NCBI GenBank assembly: GCA_018398585.1
Contig: JAGTTD010000022.1
Location: 7,727,501 to 7,791,500, forward strand
DNA length: 64,000 nucleotides
Origin: Simmondsia chinensis
Taxonomy: Eukaryota > Streptophyta > Magnoliopsida > Caryophyllales > Simmondsiaceae
Reading direction: 5' to 3'
This document shows positions 39,201 to 49,468 of this stretch, one piece after another; the stretch's first letter is position 1, and each line of letters starts with the position of its first letter. The notes beneath the pieces were generated by a model. The model had not been told where the DNA came from and ran no database searches. It saw only the letters and a list, made by a program, of their open reading frames with translations. Made by a program: the position numbers and the translations under genes.

Positions 39201-42200
39201 CTTCAGCTCTTGAAGAACAGTGCATGGATTCATGAGGGACATGAGTTCTTAAGTGAAATTTATTTGAACTAAGGGCTAGTTTAATTTATCTAGGGCTTAA
39301 TATCTTGATAATGTAGCCAGATGAACTGAGGGGAAAGAGAGAAAGTTAATGCTCGGTCAAGAGCATGTGCAGAATTAGCTGCAGGACCAATTAAGCTTTT
39401 AGCTGTTCGACACATTTTGCATGTTGTCAAATGAGCTTAAGTTAGCAATTTGGATGAGGTCTGAATGGAGAAACGGTTGAGTAAAGTGCATCTAGCTCTC
39501 GGAGGAGAAAGTCCAGGAATTGTCCTCATCCAGCAGTAATTTGATCATCCAAGAATCAAATCAAGAATATTTCCTTTCGTTTGTTTATTGCTTTCTTGTA
39601 TTCCTTTACAGCGATTGCCCTTATGCTCCAGCAATTCCACTCTTCCGTTATTTCCTTCTATTTGATTACAATAAATTAGGAATCATGACTTCACTATTCT
39701 ACTAGAAATTACAAATTAGAAACTATGCTGCAGATAAACGTACATTGTTCTATCTATGTAGATAGACTTTGTTGTCTGCATAAAATTCTGCTGATATACA
39801 ATCAGTAAAGGATCAAGAGTAAATAGATGAATGATATTTTGCTGCTTAATATGTCCAGAGATTTGATTGCTTCGCTGGACTAACTCTAGCTCTTTAACCG
39901 GTGCAGATCTATCAGCACCAGCACAACAAGAAAATGAGCTGTCCTGCGATGGCTCAACTCCTTTCAAATACCCTCTATTACAAACGTTTCTTCCCCTACT
40001 ATGCTTTCAATGTTTTGGGCGGCCTTGATAATGAAGGTAAGTGATACAAACACGTGCATAACCTGTCCCTCCACCACTCACAGGGGAGAAGAGCATGTAA
40101 GAGTATTGGTGTAGAATTCGATTTATATGCTGTTTGCATGAATAGGGGGAAGGGTGTCATACTTAAATCTGGTAAATTGGAAAAATTATAATGAAAATTT
40201 GCGTGGAGTCAAATAGAGGTCCTTCCATGATGGGTTTTGATATAATTGTTGCGTAATTAGCCTTTGTGAGAGAATAATTTTGTGATGACCTTTACATTGC
40301 TTTTATTTATTAAGACATATTTTTACAAAAGTTTTCATGTTAACAATTACCAAAGAGTAAAATTGATGATTGAGTCGTTCATTAAATTTTTGCCAACTTG
40401 AGATGCTTAAAGGCAACGTGTATGTATGTGCCCTTAAAATCCCAATGTGGAAGTTGCACATGTTCTTAACATCCGTGAAACTTCAGTTCTGCAACACTGC
40501 AGCAGAACCGATTGTTAACTGCAATTAGATTCCATGGAAACGTCTAATCACCATCGTATCTAGGGGTGTATTTGAGCCAAGCTGAATCCTTGCCTGCTAG
40601 AGGCTCAGCTCGGCTCGTTTGCATTAAGCTCAGCTCGGGCTTGGCTCGAAGCTCGCCGAGCTTAGAAAGTTCAAGCTCGAGCTCGGCTTGTCAAAAGCTC
40701 GGGCTTGGATTGGCTCGATCTAAGCTCAATGAGCTTCAAATTAAGCTTGCAATATTTCGGCTCATCGAGCTCAATCTAGGCTCGTTTAAACTTAGGCTCG
40801 GTTCATTTGGTCTCAAATTTGGCTTCATTGGGCATATTTAAGCAAATATATTATATTAAGGAAGGCTTGCTTAGGCTCGTTTGGACTCATTTAAACTCGG
40901 GCTCGGTTCATTTGGTCTCAAATTTGGCTTCATTGGACATATTTAAGCAAATATATTATATTAAGGAAGGCTTGCTTAGGCTCATTTGTGCTCGCGAGCC
41001 TGCGAGCTCGAGCTTCACTAGGCTCGGCTCGAGTTCAAAGCAAGTGGTGCCTTTCGAGCTTTATGACTAGCCCTCATGGGCTGGCTCGGCTCATTTACAC
41101 CCCCTAATGGTATCCTACATCCTAATGATGGTAGTCTAAATGTTTCAGGAAAAGGATGTGTCTTGACTTATGACGCTGTTGGTTCCTATGAGAGAGTCGG
41201 ATACAGTTCCCAGGGTTCTGGTGCCAAGCTTATCATGCCTTTCCTGGATAACCAGCTTAAGTCTCCCAGCCCACTACTATTACCTGCTGTGGTATGTTTA
41301 CCGATTCGCAGATATTTACTTTTCCCTTTTTTTAGTCACACGAATGGGTCCTTTTCACCTTCTCATACTATTACCTGCTGTGGTATGTTTACCGATTCGC
41401 AGATATTTACTTTTCCCTTTTTTTAGTCACACGAGTGGGTCCTTTTCACCTTCTCATGTTTTGTGTAGGATGCTGTCACGCCTCTTTCGAAATTAGAAGC
41501 AGTAGATTTGGTAAAAACTGCCTTCGCATCTGCTACTGAAAGGGACATTTACACCGTGAGTTTCAGCCTTCTTTGCTGTCTGTCCCTTTAATTTTGTGGA
41601 TTTGAAACGTGGTCGTTGTAAAATGCATGCAGGAGACACACAGAATCAAATCAAGACCATTAGGCTATGTAAAGTCTAATTACTAATGGATTTTGAGTTA
41701 GCCATTATGTAACATCCATGACTCCCCTTTCATGACACCATTAACACAACTATGATGTGAATGTGCAACACGATTTGATTCCATAAAGAGAGCTATGTTC
41801 TCATCTTCCTTGAGTAAACAATCATTATGTCAGTAGACGGTTAAACCTTTATAAGTTACATCCTCTGTTCTAGGGAATGAAGTACTAGTCCTTTGTATTG
41901 GGTGGACAGATAAATCTCGGTCTGTCATTGACAAAATGTTGTAGATGTTCAGGACTCGTAAGATAACGTTCTTTCAGAACCTGATAGAATTTTGGAGTGG
42001 ACAAAATGCCTTTAAACTGTATTAAGTTGGCGGAAATGAAACGAGGGGCTAATATGTTTTCGGAAATGAATGTTAGCTGCTACTAACTGTAAACTGGTAT
42101 CATGATGCTGAGGATAACCAATAAAAAGGTGTTTTTATGGGGTAGGGAAATATCTTAGGAGCCTTTTTGGGGAAAAGAGCAACATAAAGCTTAATATTAC

Positions 42201-42533
42201 ACTGGGAAAAGGGGGTGATGAGATTTGAACACAGGCCACTTTTGATTTTGGGTGGGATAGTAACCACTTTATAATCTCTCCTAAAGAACATGTCAAATAA
42301 TAAAGGGTACAGCAAACACATTAAAAAAAGAACTCACGGTATTCAAAAGGTAATACAGCTATCCTCAAGGTACTTACACGAGATCTTTCTGAACTTTTTT
42401 ACTAAAGGCTTGCTGATTTATGTTGTCTTATTTATTTATTTATTTATTTTTTTTGTAGGGAGACAAACTGGAAATAGTCATCTTAAACAAGGAGGGTATA
42501 CACCGCAAGTACATGGACCTCAGAAGAGACTGA
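33190..42533 (+). CDS. PBF1: 20S proteasome subunit beta-6 (PBF1)
   Basis: Structural beta-ring subunit of the 20S proteasome core, in cytosol and nucleus; beta-6 is regarded as non-catalytic. Exons: 33190-33236, 33983-34090, 37834-37915, 39907-40036, 41149-41291, 41469-41555 and 42459-42533, with GT/AG borders and consistent phase, 672 nt, 223 aa, the usual plant PBF1 length. Recognised blocks: [138 protein letters not shown], ending YMDLRRD. All exons are intact. Introns carry an R1 repeat with a SINE, an antisense LINE, a TRIM and a hAT element. Exon 5's end and its donor lie in a 91-bp tandem duplication. A gypsy element starts about 400 bp after the stop. Confidence 0.97.
33237..33274 (+). 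repeat. CT microsatellite at the PBF1 intron 1 donor
   Basis: The donor GTAA is followed at once by an uninterrupted CT repeat of about 17 units. Length variation here would place the repeat within a few bases of the 5' splice site. Confidence 0.85.
33325..33960. repeat. AT-rich repeat R1, fourth copy
   Basis: Left end GTACGTACCTAAGGCTTGACCATTTATCAC and internal GGTACCCCTTTGCTG / CAAGCCTCAGGTATC words match R1 (quoted as separate words). It fills PBF1 intron 1 and is interrupted by a SINE near its right end. Confidence 0.5.
33788..33905 (-). mobile_element. Au/RTE-tail SINE, antisense
   Basis: Minus-strand reading gives GGGTAAGGCTGCGCACAT, TAGACCCTGTC and GGAGCCTCTTTGAGGCACT in the family order. 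The head is missing. It lies in the R1 repeat of PBF1 intron 1. Confidence 0.7.
34091..35230 (+). other. PBF1 intron 2, 5' part
   Basis: No exon or RNA gene. 34250-34560 has some LTR-like character but no confirmed ends. Confidence 0.5.
35231..35965 (-). mobile_element. 5'-truncated RTE-type LINE, antisense in PBF1 intron 2
   Basis: Minus strand encodes the same RT C-terminus as 9832-10585 ([40 protein letters not shown]), then the shared tail with the Au-SINE-like end and (TTG)n at 35231-35250. A stop interrupts the frame at about 35772. It extends to near 35965 where similarity ends abruptly. Confidence 0.85.
35966..37833 (+). other. PBF1 intron 2, 3' part
   Basis: Intronic DNA up to the acceptor CTTACAG at 37833. 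36950-37080 contains GGGTTGAGTTTACGTCAACCCC and AACACGTTTGTCAACCCTAG-like words common in plant repeats (short forms). No gene recognised. Confidence 0.5.
37916..38553 (+). other. PBF1 intron 3, 5' part
   Basis: Nothing recognised beyond ordinary intron sequence. Confidence 0.5.
38554..38841 (-). mobile_element. TRIM family A, antisense copy
   Basis: Minus-strand order is that of 1161-1453: an LTR (right end, about 38768-38841, ends TGCTAAGAG), interior with AAGCATAAGATATGGGACAAG and CACACTTCAAGCCCA-type words, and a second LTR (about 38554-38640). Flanks TAACA and TAGCA may be a decayed target duplication. PBF1 intron 3. Confidence 0.65.
38842..39906 (+). other. PBF1 intron 3, 3' part
   Basis: No exon, RNA gene or defined element. 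Ends with the acceptor ACCGGTGCAG at 39906. Confidence 0.5.
40561..41106. mobile_element. Non-autonomous hAT element rich in GGCTCG words
   Basis: 546 bp with inverted ends TAGGGGTGTATTTGAGCC (left) and GGCTCATTTACACCCCCTA (right), flanked by ATCGTATC (40553-40560) and ATGGTATC (41107-41114), an 8-bp duplication with one mismatch. The interior is packed with GCTCGAGCT/GGCTCG motifs and has a 105-bp direct duplication (units starting near 40796 and 40901). It ends only 42 bp before PBF1 exon 5. Confidence 0.88.
41275..41456 (+). repeat. 91-bp tandem duplication spanning the PBF1 exon 5 donor
   Basis: Units 41275-41365 and 41366-41456 differ at one position (41344 A, 41435 G). Each has the last ~17 bases of exon 5 (ACTATTACCTGCTGTG) and its donor GTATGT, giving two identical donors at 41292 and 41383. 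91 is not a multiple of three, so only the first donor keeps frame with exon 6. The near identity points to a recent event. Confidence 0.95.
42422..42458 (+). repeat. TTTA microsatellite at the PBF1 intron 6 acceptor
   Basis: TTATTTATTTATTTATT followed by T8 forms the polypyrimidine tract immediately before the acceptor TTGTAG (42458). Confidence 0.7.
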
Positions 42534-42929
42534 TTCAATCGAGCATCTGGGTACTGATTTTCTTTATTGTCTACGCTGTGTTGCCGTTGTTGCTAATGTA
42601 GGTTCATGGATCAAAGTGGGTTGGGATTATGAGGTGGATGAGAGTGATTTTAATGTATGGTACTGTGTTGAGTGTTGAGAGTGCGAGGACTCCAAAAAGA
42701 ATGAATGAATCAGTTCTATCTAAAACTCTCAAGGTATTGGCCTTGGTTCCATTTTAGCCTTTGTTCTGTCTGTTTTTGTTGGGCAAATAGGTTTGTACTG
42801 GGGTGATTGTTGAAGATACATCATATTTCCTCAAGCAGAAATTTGAGAAAAAAAGAAGACAATACAAACCATTGTTTTCTTTTTATTATTGTTAGGGTGA
42901 CCAAATACCGATTTGAATAGAAAGTCGGG
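42534..42929 (+). other. PBF1 3' flank
   Basis: Probable 3' UTR after the stop at 42531-42533, then flank up to the gypsy insertion. No canonical AATAAA was clearly placed. Confidence 0.5.
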
Positions 42930-43361
42930 TGTTGCAGTTAAAGAAAATCAGAAGACGTAGCCGTTGCATTTTCATAAGGGTTTTTGGCGGGAACTAGCGC
43001 GGGAGCTCTGGAACGTGAGCGGCACATGATGCGGTAGAGTGAGTGAGGCTAATTGTAGATATTTTCAACTATATTTCTATTTTTAGCTCTTTTATGTAAT
43101 TTCTTGCAATTTCCTTGAATTTGTTAATTTCCAATATAAATAGGTAGAGATGCATGATTTAGGTTTTATAAATGATAATACACTTTTTTTCTCCCTAATT
43201 TCCCTTCTCTTCTCCTTTCAAACTCTAAAACCCTTCTTTTCTCCCTTAAACCTCTAAATCGTTACTTTTAGATTGGAATTGGCATTGTTGGATTGGTAAT
43301 TTGGTATCAATTGGTATCAGAGCCTCGAATTCTCTTGCTTGTGGGTGTAATTGGAGCTCAA

Positions 43362-44480
43362 ATGGCTGATAATACTCGATCAACAGCTGAAATGAGGAGG
43401 ATCGAAGATACTTTGTCCGCTCAGATTAGAGCTACTAATGAGGTATTGGAAAACACTACCAGGGAGCTGAAGACTCGAGTCCAGGAGCTCTGAGAGCTCA
43501 TTGTGGCGATGTCACTGCATCAGGGAAGGACAGTGGACAGAGGAGGATTAGATGATGTTGGAGCCAGCTCTGCTGCAACCAATGTGATTAGTAATGATCT
43601 GGTTCAAGGGCCTCATACTGGTAATCAGTCTTATTTAGCTAGAATGAGTAAGGTATAATTTCCTTTTTAATGGAGATGAAGTGAACGGTTGGTTGTATAT
43701 GTGCGAACAATTCTTTCTCATTGGTCAGACCTTGGATATAGATAAGTTTAGATTAGCTTCTATCCATCTAAGGAGTTAGCCCTTCAATGGCATCAAAAGT
43801 ATAGGAGAACTAGAGGAAACTTGATGATGCCAAGCTGGGAGGAGTATGTGAATGCACTTAAAATGAGGTTGGAAGTGCTTATGAAGATCCGGTGTCAGAG
43901 TTAATGAGCTTGAGGCAAGATGGGCTAGTCAAGGATTACTTAGCCAAATTTGATGCTATGTCAGTGAGGGCAGATCTAGATGAGGCTTAGCTGATCAGCT
44001 GCTTCTTGACTGGTTTGCGAGAGGACCTTGCATTGGAAGTGAGATCACAGGCAGCCTACTACCCTTCAGCATGCTGTGTGCTTAACTAAACTGGCTGAGG
44101 CCAAGGTAGGGGCACTAGCAAGACAGCTTAAATACTCCAAAGTTCCCTTACTGCCCACCCCCAACACACAAAAATCCACCATAAACCCTTATAGAAATGC
44201 ACCTTCTAGATTCAATTCTCAAACATCAAACTAGACTTCCCCAAATAGGCCACAAAGAACCTTGAGTTGAGCTGAGTTACAGGAGAAATGTGCCAAGGGC
44301 TGTGCTATTTTTGTGATGAGAAGTTTGAGATGGGAACAAAGGACCACAACTATTCATAATTAAGGTGGATGATGAAGAGATGGATGAGGGTCAGGAGGAG
44401 GAGGTGCAGGTGATTGGTGATGGTGAATTGACAAAGTTCACTGCCCATATATATCACTTCATGCCTTATCAGGAGCTTCG
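43362..44480 (+). pseudogene. Outer gypsy gag remnant
   Basis: Starts at ATG 43362 (MADNTRSTAEMRRIEDTLSA) and stops at 43491-43493. Degraded continuation in several frames has capsid-like pieces (GWLYMCEQFF near 43690, SLRQDGLVKDYLAKFDAM near 43910) up to about 44100, then a degenerate Cys-rich stretch. Confidence 0.65.
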
Positions 44481-44499
44481 AGCTTTCAGACGTTGAGAG

Positions 44500-44936
44500 T
44501 TGTTGGATCCAGTAGAAGGAAACCCTTCCACATCTTTATTGATTCAAGCTCTACACATAATTTCATAGATCAGTCACTAGCACTTAAGCTGGGGTGCCAA
44601 CTTTAGCAAGTTTCACCCATTGTAGTAGCGGTAGCAGATGGAAGTAACTTGAGTTGTACTTCTCAGTGCACTGGCCTCACTTGGAAGATGCAAGGGGGTA
44701 CATATTGCTCTAACTTTCTTCTAATTCCTTTAGGAGGGTGTAATATGGTGCTTGGGATAGAATGGTTCTCAACATTGGGAGATATAAGACGTAATTTCAG
44801 AATTCTTACCATGGTTTACGCGCATGAAGGAGTAACTTGTGAATTGAAGGGTGAAGGGTCAGAAGTTTGCAGGACTGTGGGAGCCAACGCCCTCTTTAGA
44901 GCCTTAACAGGGTCCCCTGTCATAGCCTTACTATAA
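44500..44936 (+). pseudogene. Outer gypsy protease remnant
   Basis: FIDSSSTHNFID (near 44535) is the aspartic protease site with D-S-S in place of the usual D-S/T-G. It is followed by LSCTSQCTGLTW and MVLGIEWFSTLGDI, the second conserved protease block. A stop lies between them near 44606. Confidence 0.75.
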
Positions 44937-44966
44937 GTAGTCCCCTCCAGCACTACAGATAGCAAG

Positions 44967-46288
44967 GTGGAATTGAGTATGCTTGGTATGGAGTTAGACA
45001 AGCAGCAACAGCAAGTCTCAGTTCCACAGGAAGTCATAGATTTGATAGCTCAATATGCAATTGTCTTTGAAGAACTGCAACAACTGCCTCCTTGCAAGGA
45101 TCCCTTCGATCACAAGATCTACCTTAAAGATGGGACTCGACCCATCAATAAAAGACCATACAGATACCCATCACTTCAAAAGGATGTGATGGAAGAAATG
45201 ACACAAGAACTACTGCATAAGGGGTACATACAACACAACATTAGTCATTTTACTTCTGCTGTGGTGCTTGTAAGGAAGAAGGATGGGGGTTGGAGGATGT
45301 GTGTAGATTATAGGGACTTGAACAAGGCTACCATTAAAGACAAGTTTCCTATACCTCTAGTGGAGGAGTTGTTTGATGAGCTAGGGGATGCCAAACTCTT
45401 CACAAAGATCGATCTCAGGTCTGGTTACTACCAGATAAGAATGCGTAAGGATGATGTCCAGAAGACTGCTTTTAAAACTCACTTTGGGCATTTGGAGTTC
45501 TTGGTGATGCCCTTTGGGCTCACCAATGCCCCTTCCACATTCCAAGCCCTCATGAATTCAGTATTTGCCCCTTATCTTAGAAAATTTGTTCTGGTATTCT
45601 TCGATGATATACTTTTATACAGTGCAACCATGGCTGATCACATTGAACACTTGAGAGCAGTATTCATTTAGCTACATAAGCATCAATTGTATGCAAGAGA
45701 GAGTAAATGCTCATTTGTTGCCACACAATTGAGTATTTGGGGCACATTATAGCTGGAGGGAAGGTTGCTACAAATCCTAAGAAGATAGAAGTAGTACAAA
45801 ATTGGCCAGTCCCTACATCACTCAAGCAACTGCAAGGATTCTTGGGATTAACTGGATGCTATCACAGGTTCATCCAAAGGTATGGACTGATTGCCAAGCC
45901 TCTAACTAAATTAACCAAGCAAGAGAAGTTGGTGTTGTCTGACAAGGCACAACAGACCTTCAATGAGCTGAAGGCAGCTATGATTCCAGCTCCGATATTA
46001 GCTCTACCCCAATTTTTCCAAGCATTTTATCATAGAGGCTGATGCTTGCAACTCTGGTTTGGGAGCTATGCTGATTCAAGAAGGCCATCCTTTGACCTAC
46101 TACAGCAAAGCATTGAGTCTCAAGCAGCAAGGACTATCAGTATACGAAAAGGAACTCTTGGCCCTAGTCACTATAGTGTTGAAGTGGTAGCAGTACCTCA
46201 TGAACAACACCTTCATTATCAAGACTGATCAAAGAAGCCAGAAGTATCTGCTTGAGCAGAAGGTCAATACCCACTTCCAACAGCTTTG
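44967..46288 (+). pseudogene. Outer gypsy reverse transcriptase and RNase H, 5' part
   Basis: 44967-45671 encodes the RT fingers and palm: [56 protein letters not shown], and FFDDILLYS as the YXDD-box variant. A stop at 45669-45671 and frame changes near 45718 and 46036 follow; the remainder shows IEYLGHIIAGG, FLGLTGCYHRFI and RNase H-type EADACNSGLGAML and TDQRSQKYLLEQ. It breaks at the nested insertion. Confidence 0.88.
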
Positions 46289-46895
46289 TGTCACAAGCCG
46301 GTCCTTGGGACACCAACTTGCGCTGCCTTAGCTACTCGCGACACCGATTCGAGTGCTAAGTCAGCCTTTCGATACCTTGAACCTATTTTGAGGACAAGGG
46401 ATTTAGTGGTGTTGACGAAGTGTTTGGAAATGAGGGACAAGAGAGAACAATGGGGAAATAATGCTTTTATTACTAGAACAAGGCTTACAAGTGTACAAGG
46501 CAATGGAAGACTTGGTGGTTGGATGCCAAATGACACCCCCACACCCCCTATTTATACTTAGGGACCCCCTTCCCTTCTCCACTGACCTTCTAGGCTCCGT
46601 TGGGGTCCTAGTTTCCTTTAGAAGCTTCCCTTGTTCATCAAGACACCTTCCTTAGTCAATGTATCAAGAAGCTTCTAAAAGCTACTAGGCTAGAATATAC
46701 TAGAATACTCTAGAACATGCAAGAATATACATGAATGTTCCGGAATGTTCCGGAATGATCTAGAACCCATATTTCTAGTACTTTCTAGGGCCTAGAACAC
46801 TCTAGAAACATCCGGAAAAATATTGCACACTATATATTTACATCGAAGGGACCTTAAACGTGTCTTTCCCCTCATTGGCGGGTCAATGCGTGACA
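46289..46895 (-). repeat. 3' LTR of the nested gypsy
   Basis: Contains a minus-strand TATA box TATAAATA (plus 46549-46556) and, upstream of it on that strand, heat-shock-element-like arrays at 46668-46675 and 46733-46755. It differs from the right LTR by small indels, including one 10-bp TTCCGGAATG unit. Confidence 0.9.
46733..46755. promoter_or_regulatory. Perfect five-unit heat shock element in an LTR
   Basis: GAA at 46733, TTC at 46738, GAA at 46743, TTC at 46748 and GAA at 46753: alternating units at exact 5-bp steps, the consensus bound by HSF trimers. It lies about 180 bp upstream (minus strand) of the LTR TATA box. Confidence 0.8.
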
Positions 46896-47518
46896 TCCTC
46901 CCCCGCCAAATTTCGCGACGTCCTCGGAGCGTCTGTGTGGTACTGCTGGATCAAGTCCTCGAACTGCCAAAGAGACTCCTCTTTTTCCCATGAGGCTTCT
47001 GCTGCGGGTAATCCCTTCCACCCGACGAAGTATTCTCGGCATGGAGGTACTCCGCGTCTTCTAATTACTCGGTCGGCTATGATCTCTTCAACTTGCTTGT
47101 CAAATGAAGTGACCACAACTGTAGGGGCTCTCTTCGACTCTCCTCTTGCTGGATCCTCCTGGTCTTCATGATAAGGCTTTAACATGCTGACATGGAAGAC
47201 GGGATGGATTTTTAACTTTGGTGGTAACTCGAGTCGATAAGAGGCTTTCCCAACTTTCTTCAATATTGGAAAGGGACCTTCATATCTTCGCACCAACCCC
47301 TTGTGTACTCTTCGTAACGTTTTAAATTGCTGGGGTAGGAGCTTTACTAGGACTAAGTTGCCAACCAAGAACTCTCTGTGTCTTCTCTTTCGATTAGCCC
47401 ATTTCTTCCTTTTCTTGGCTGCCTTCTCAAGATGAGCTCGGGCAATGTCATTTTGCTCGTGCCAATTTTTCACCATCTTGAATGCACCAGGCCTACGCCC
47501 GGTGTAGTTAGCAGCCAA
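46883..47518 (-). pseudogene. Nested gypsy integrase C-terminus and chromodomain
   Basis: Reads GPFPILKKVGKASYRLELPP, HPVFHVSMLKPYHED, then a chromodomain: VEEIIADRVIRRRG, REYFVGWKGLPAAEASWEKE, LWQFEDLIQQY. The frame runs into the LTR before stopping. The chromodomain marks the chromovirus lineage and may guide integration to heterochromatin. An in-frame stop just upstream (about 47537) separates it from the core. Confidence 0.88.
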
Positions 47519-47605
47519 GGTAGTAGGAGTTAAAGGCTATTGTCCAGTGGTAAGTTCGAAAGGACTCTTCCCTGTCGCCTCACTTCGCTGGAGATTATAA
47601 GAGAA

Positions 47606-48115
47606 CTAGGCAATATCAAGCAGCTTGGCCCGGTCTTTCTGATTGGCACTCACATAGTGCCGAAGATACAGCTCCATCAAAGCATTTACTCGTTCTGTCT
47701 GCCCGTCTGTCTGCGGATGGAAATTGGTAGAAAAGTTCAGTTCAGACCCCATCAACTTGAACAACTCTCCCCAGAATTTTCCTGTGAAACGCGGGTCTCG
47801 GTCGCTGATGATGGTCTTTGGCATTCCCCAATATTTCACCACATTCTTTAGAAATAGGCGAGCAGCTTCTTCAGTAGTGCAATCTAGAGATGCTGGAATG
47901 AACACCCCATACTTGGTGAACCTGTCCACCACCACCATTATCGATCTGAACTCTTCTGACTTCGGAAGTGCTACTATGAAGTCCATTGAGACACTCTCCC
48001 ATGGACGTTCTGGAATGGGCAGCGGCTCTAGCAAACCTCCGGGGTGTTGTTGCTCAATCTTGTCCTGTTGGCACACTAGGCATGTGCGCACATAGGACTC
48101 CACATCATCACGCAT
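47606..48115 (-). pseudogene. Nested gypsy integrase zinc finger end and catalytic core
   Basis: CLVCQQDKIEQQ is the end of the HHCC zinc finger; MDFIVALPKSEEFRSIMVVV and IISDRDPRFTGKFWGELF plus QTDGQTERVNA carry the D, D and E region of the DDE core. Stops at 47606-47608 and just past 48115 interrupt the frame. Confidence 0.87.
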
Positions 48116-48124
48116 CTGCGGCCA

Positions 48125-49468
48125 CTAATATGCCTGGCTGACTAGGGCAAGGGTACGTGTTGTACCCGGATGACCTGCCCACTTGGAGTCATGGGACTCC
48201 CGTAGGATTTCTTTCCTCAAATTGTACCACATCGGGACATATACCCGATCTCCTTTTGTGAAGAGCAGATCTCCCTTCATCCAGAATTGCCGTGTCTTGC
48301 CTTGTCCTATCATCTTCATCATTAACTGGGCGAAGGCATCGTGTGGCAACCCTTCTTTTATACTGTTAAGCAAGGTGCAGTGGGCCTTGCTCATAGCAGC
48401 GAGCTCCGCCTTCCGACTAAGGGCATCAGCAACCGGATAAACCCTCCCCGGTTTATACTCCATCTCAAAATCGAACTCCGCAAGGAAGTCCTGCCACCGA
48501 GCCTGCTTAGGACTCAACTTCCTTTGCGTCTGGAAATAGCTTGTGGCAACATTATCGGTCTTGATCAAGATTTTAGACCCGAGGAGGTAATGTCTCTAAG
48601 TGCATAGGCAATGTACTACAGCGGTCATCTCCTTTTCTTGAGTAGCATACCACCTCTCTATGTCATTTAACTTCCGACTCTCATAGGCGATGGGGGGCTC
48701 ATCTTGCACCAGTACCCCACCAATAGCGAAGTCGGAGGCGTCTGTATGCACCTCGAAGGGCCTGCCATAATCCGGTAGCTTCAAAACTGGCTCCTCCGTC
48801 ACGACCTGCTTTAGCCTGTCGAATGCTTTCTGACAGGATTCATCCCAATTCCAGGGCCTTCCTTTCTTCAGCATATTTGTCAAGGACGCGGCTATGCTTG
48901 AGTAGCCCTTGATGAAGCGTCGATAGTAGTTTGCCAACCCCAAGAATGACCTTAACTGTGTCACGCTCAAGGGAGGCTCCCACTCACGAATGGCCTTCAC
49001 TTTATCCTGCTCCATGCTCAACTTGCCATCCCGAATTTTATGTCCCAAGAATGTCACTTCCTGCTGAGCGAATGAACACTTCTCCTTTTTCACGTACAGA
49101 TTATTATCTCTGAGGACTTGGAACACCTTCTTCAAATGTTGAACATGATCCTCCAAAGTGGCACTGTACACCACGATGTCATCGAGGTATACTACCACAA
49201 ACTTGTCTAAGAACGGATGGAAAATGTTGTTCATCAGCGTGCAGAATGTGGTTGGAGCGTTTGTGAGGCCAAAAGGCATCACTAGAAACTTGAATGAACC
49301 ATAGTGGGTCACATAGGTCGTCTTTGGTTCATCTCTTGCAGCGATCCGGACCTGATAGTAACCCGATCGGAGGTCGAGCTTAGTGAAGTATCTTGCTTCA
49401 CCAAGGCGATCAAATAGATCGGCAATCAAAGGGATCGGATACTTGTTTTTCACTGTGATCTTGTTCAC
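48125..49468 (-). pseudogene. Nested gypsy reverse transcriptase and RNase H
   Basis: [30 protein letters not shown] and VVYLDDIVVYS (intact YLDD catalytic box) lie in 48596-49468; RNase H motifs FEVHTDASDFAIGGVL and YKPGRVYPVADALSRKAELA follow to 48125. A stop at 48596-48598 splits RNase H. A one-base frame change near 49467 separates it from the upstream part. Confidence 0.9.
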
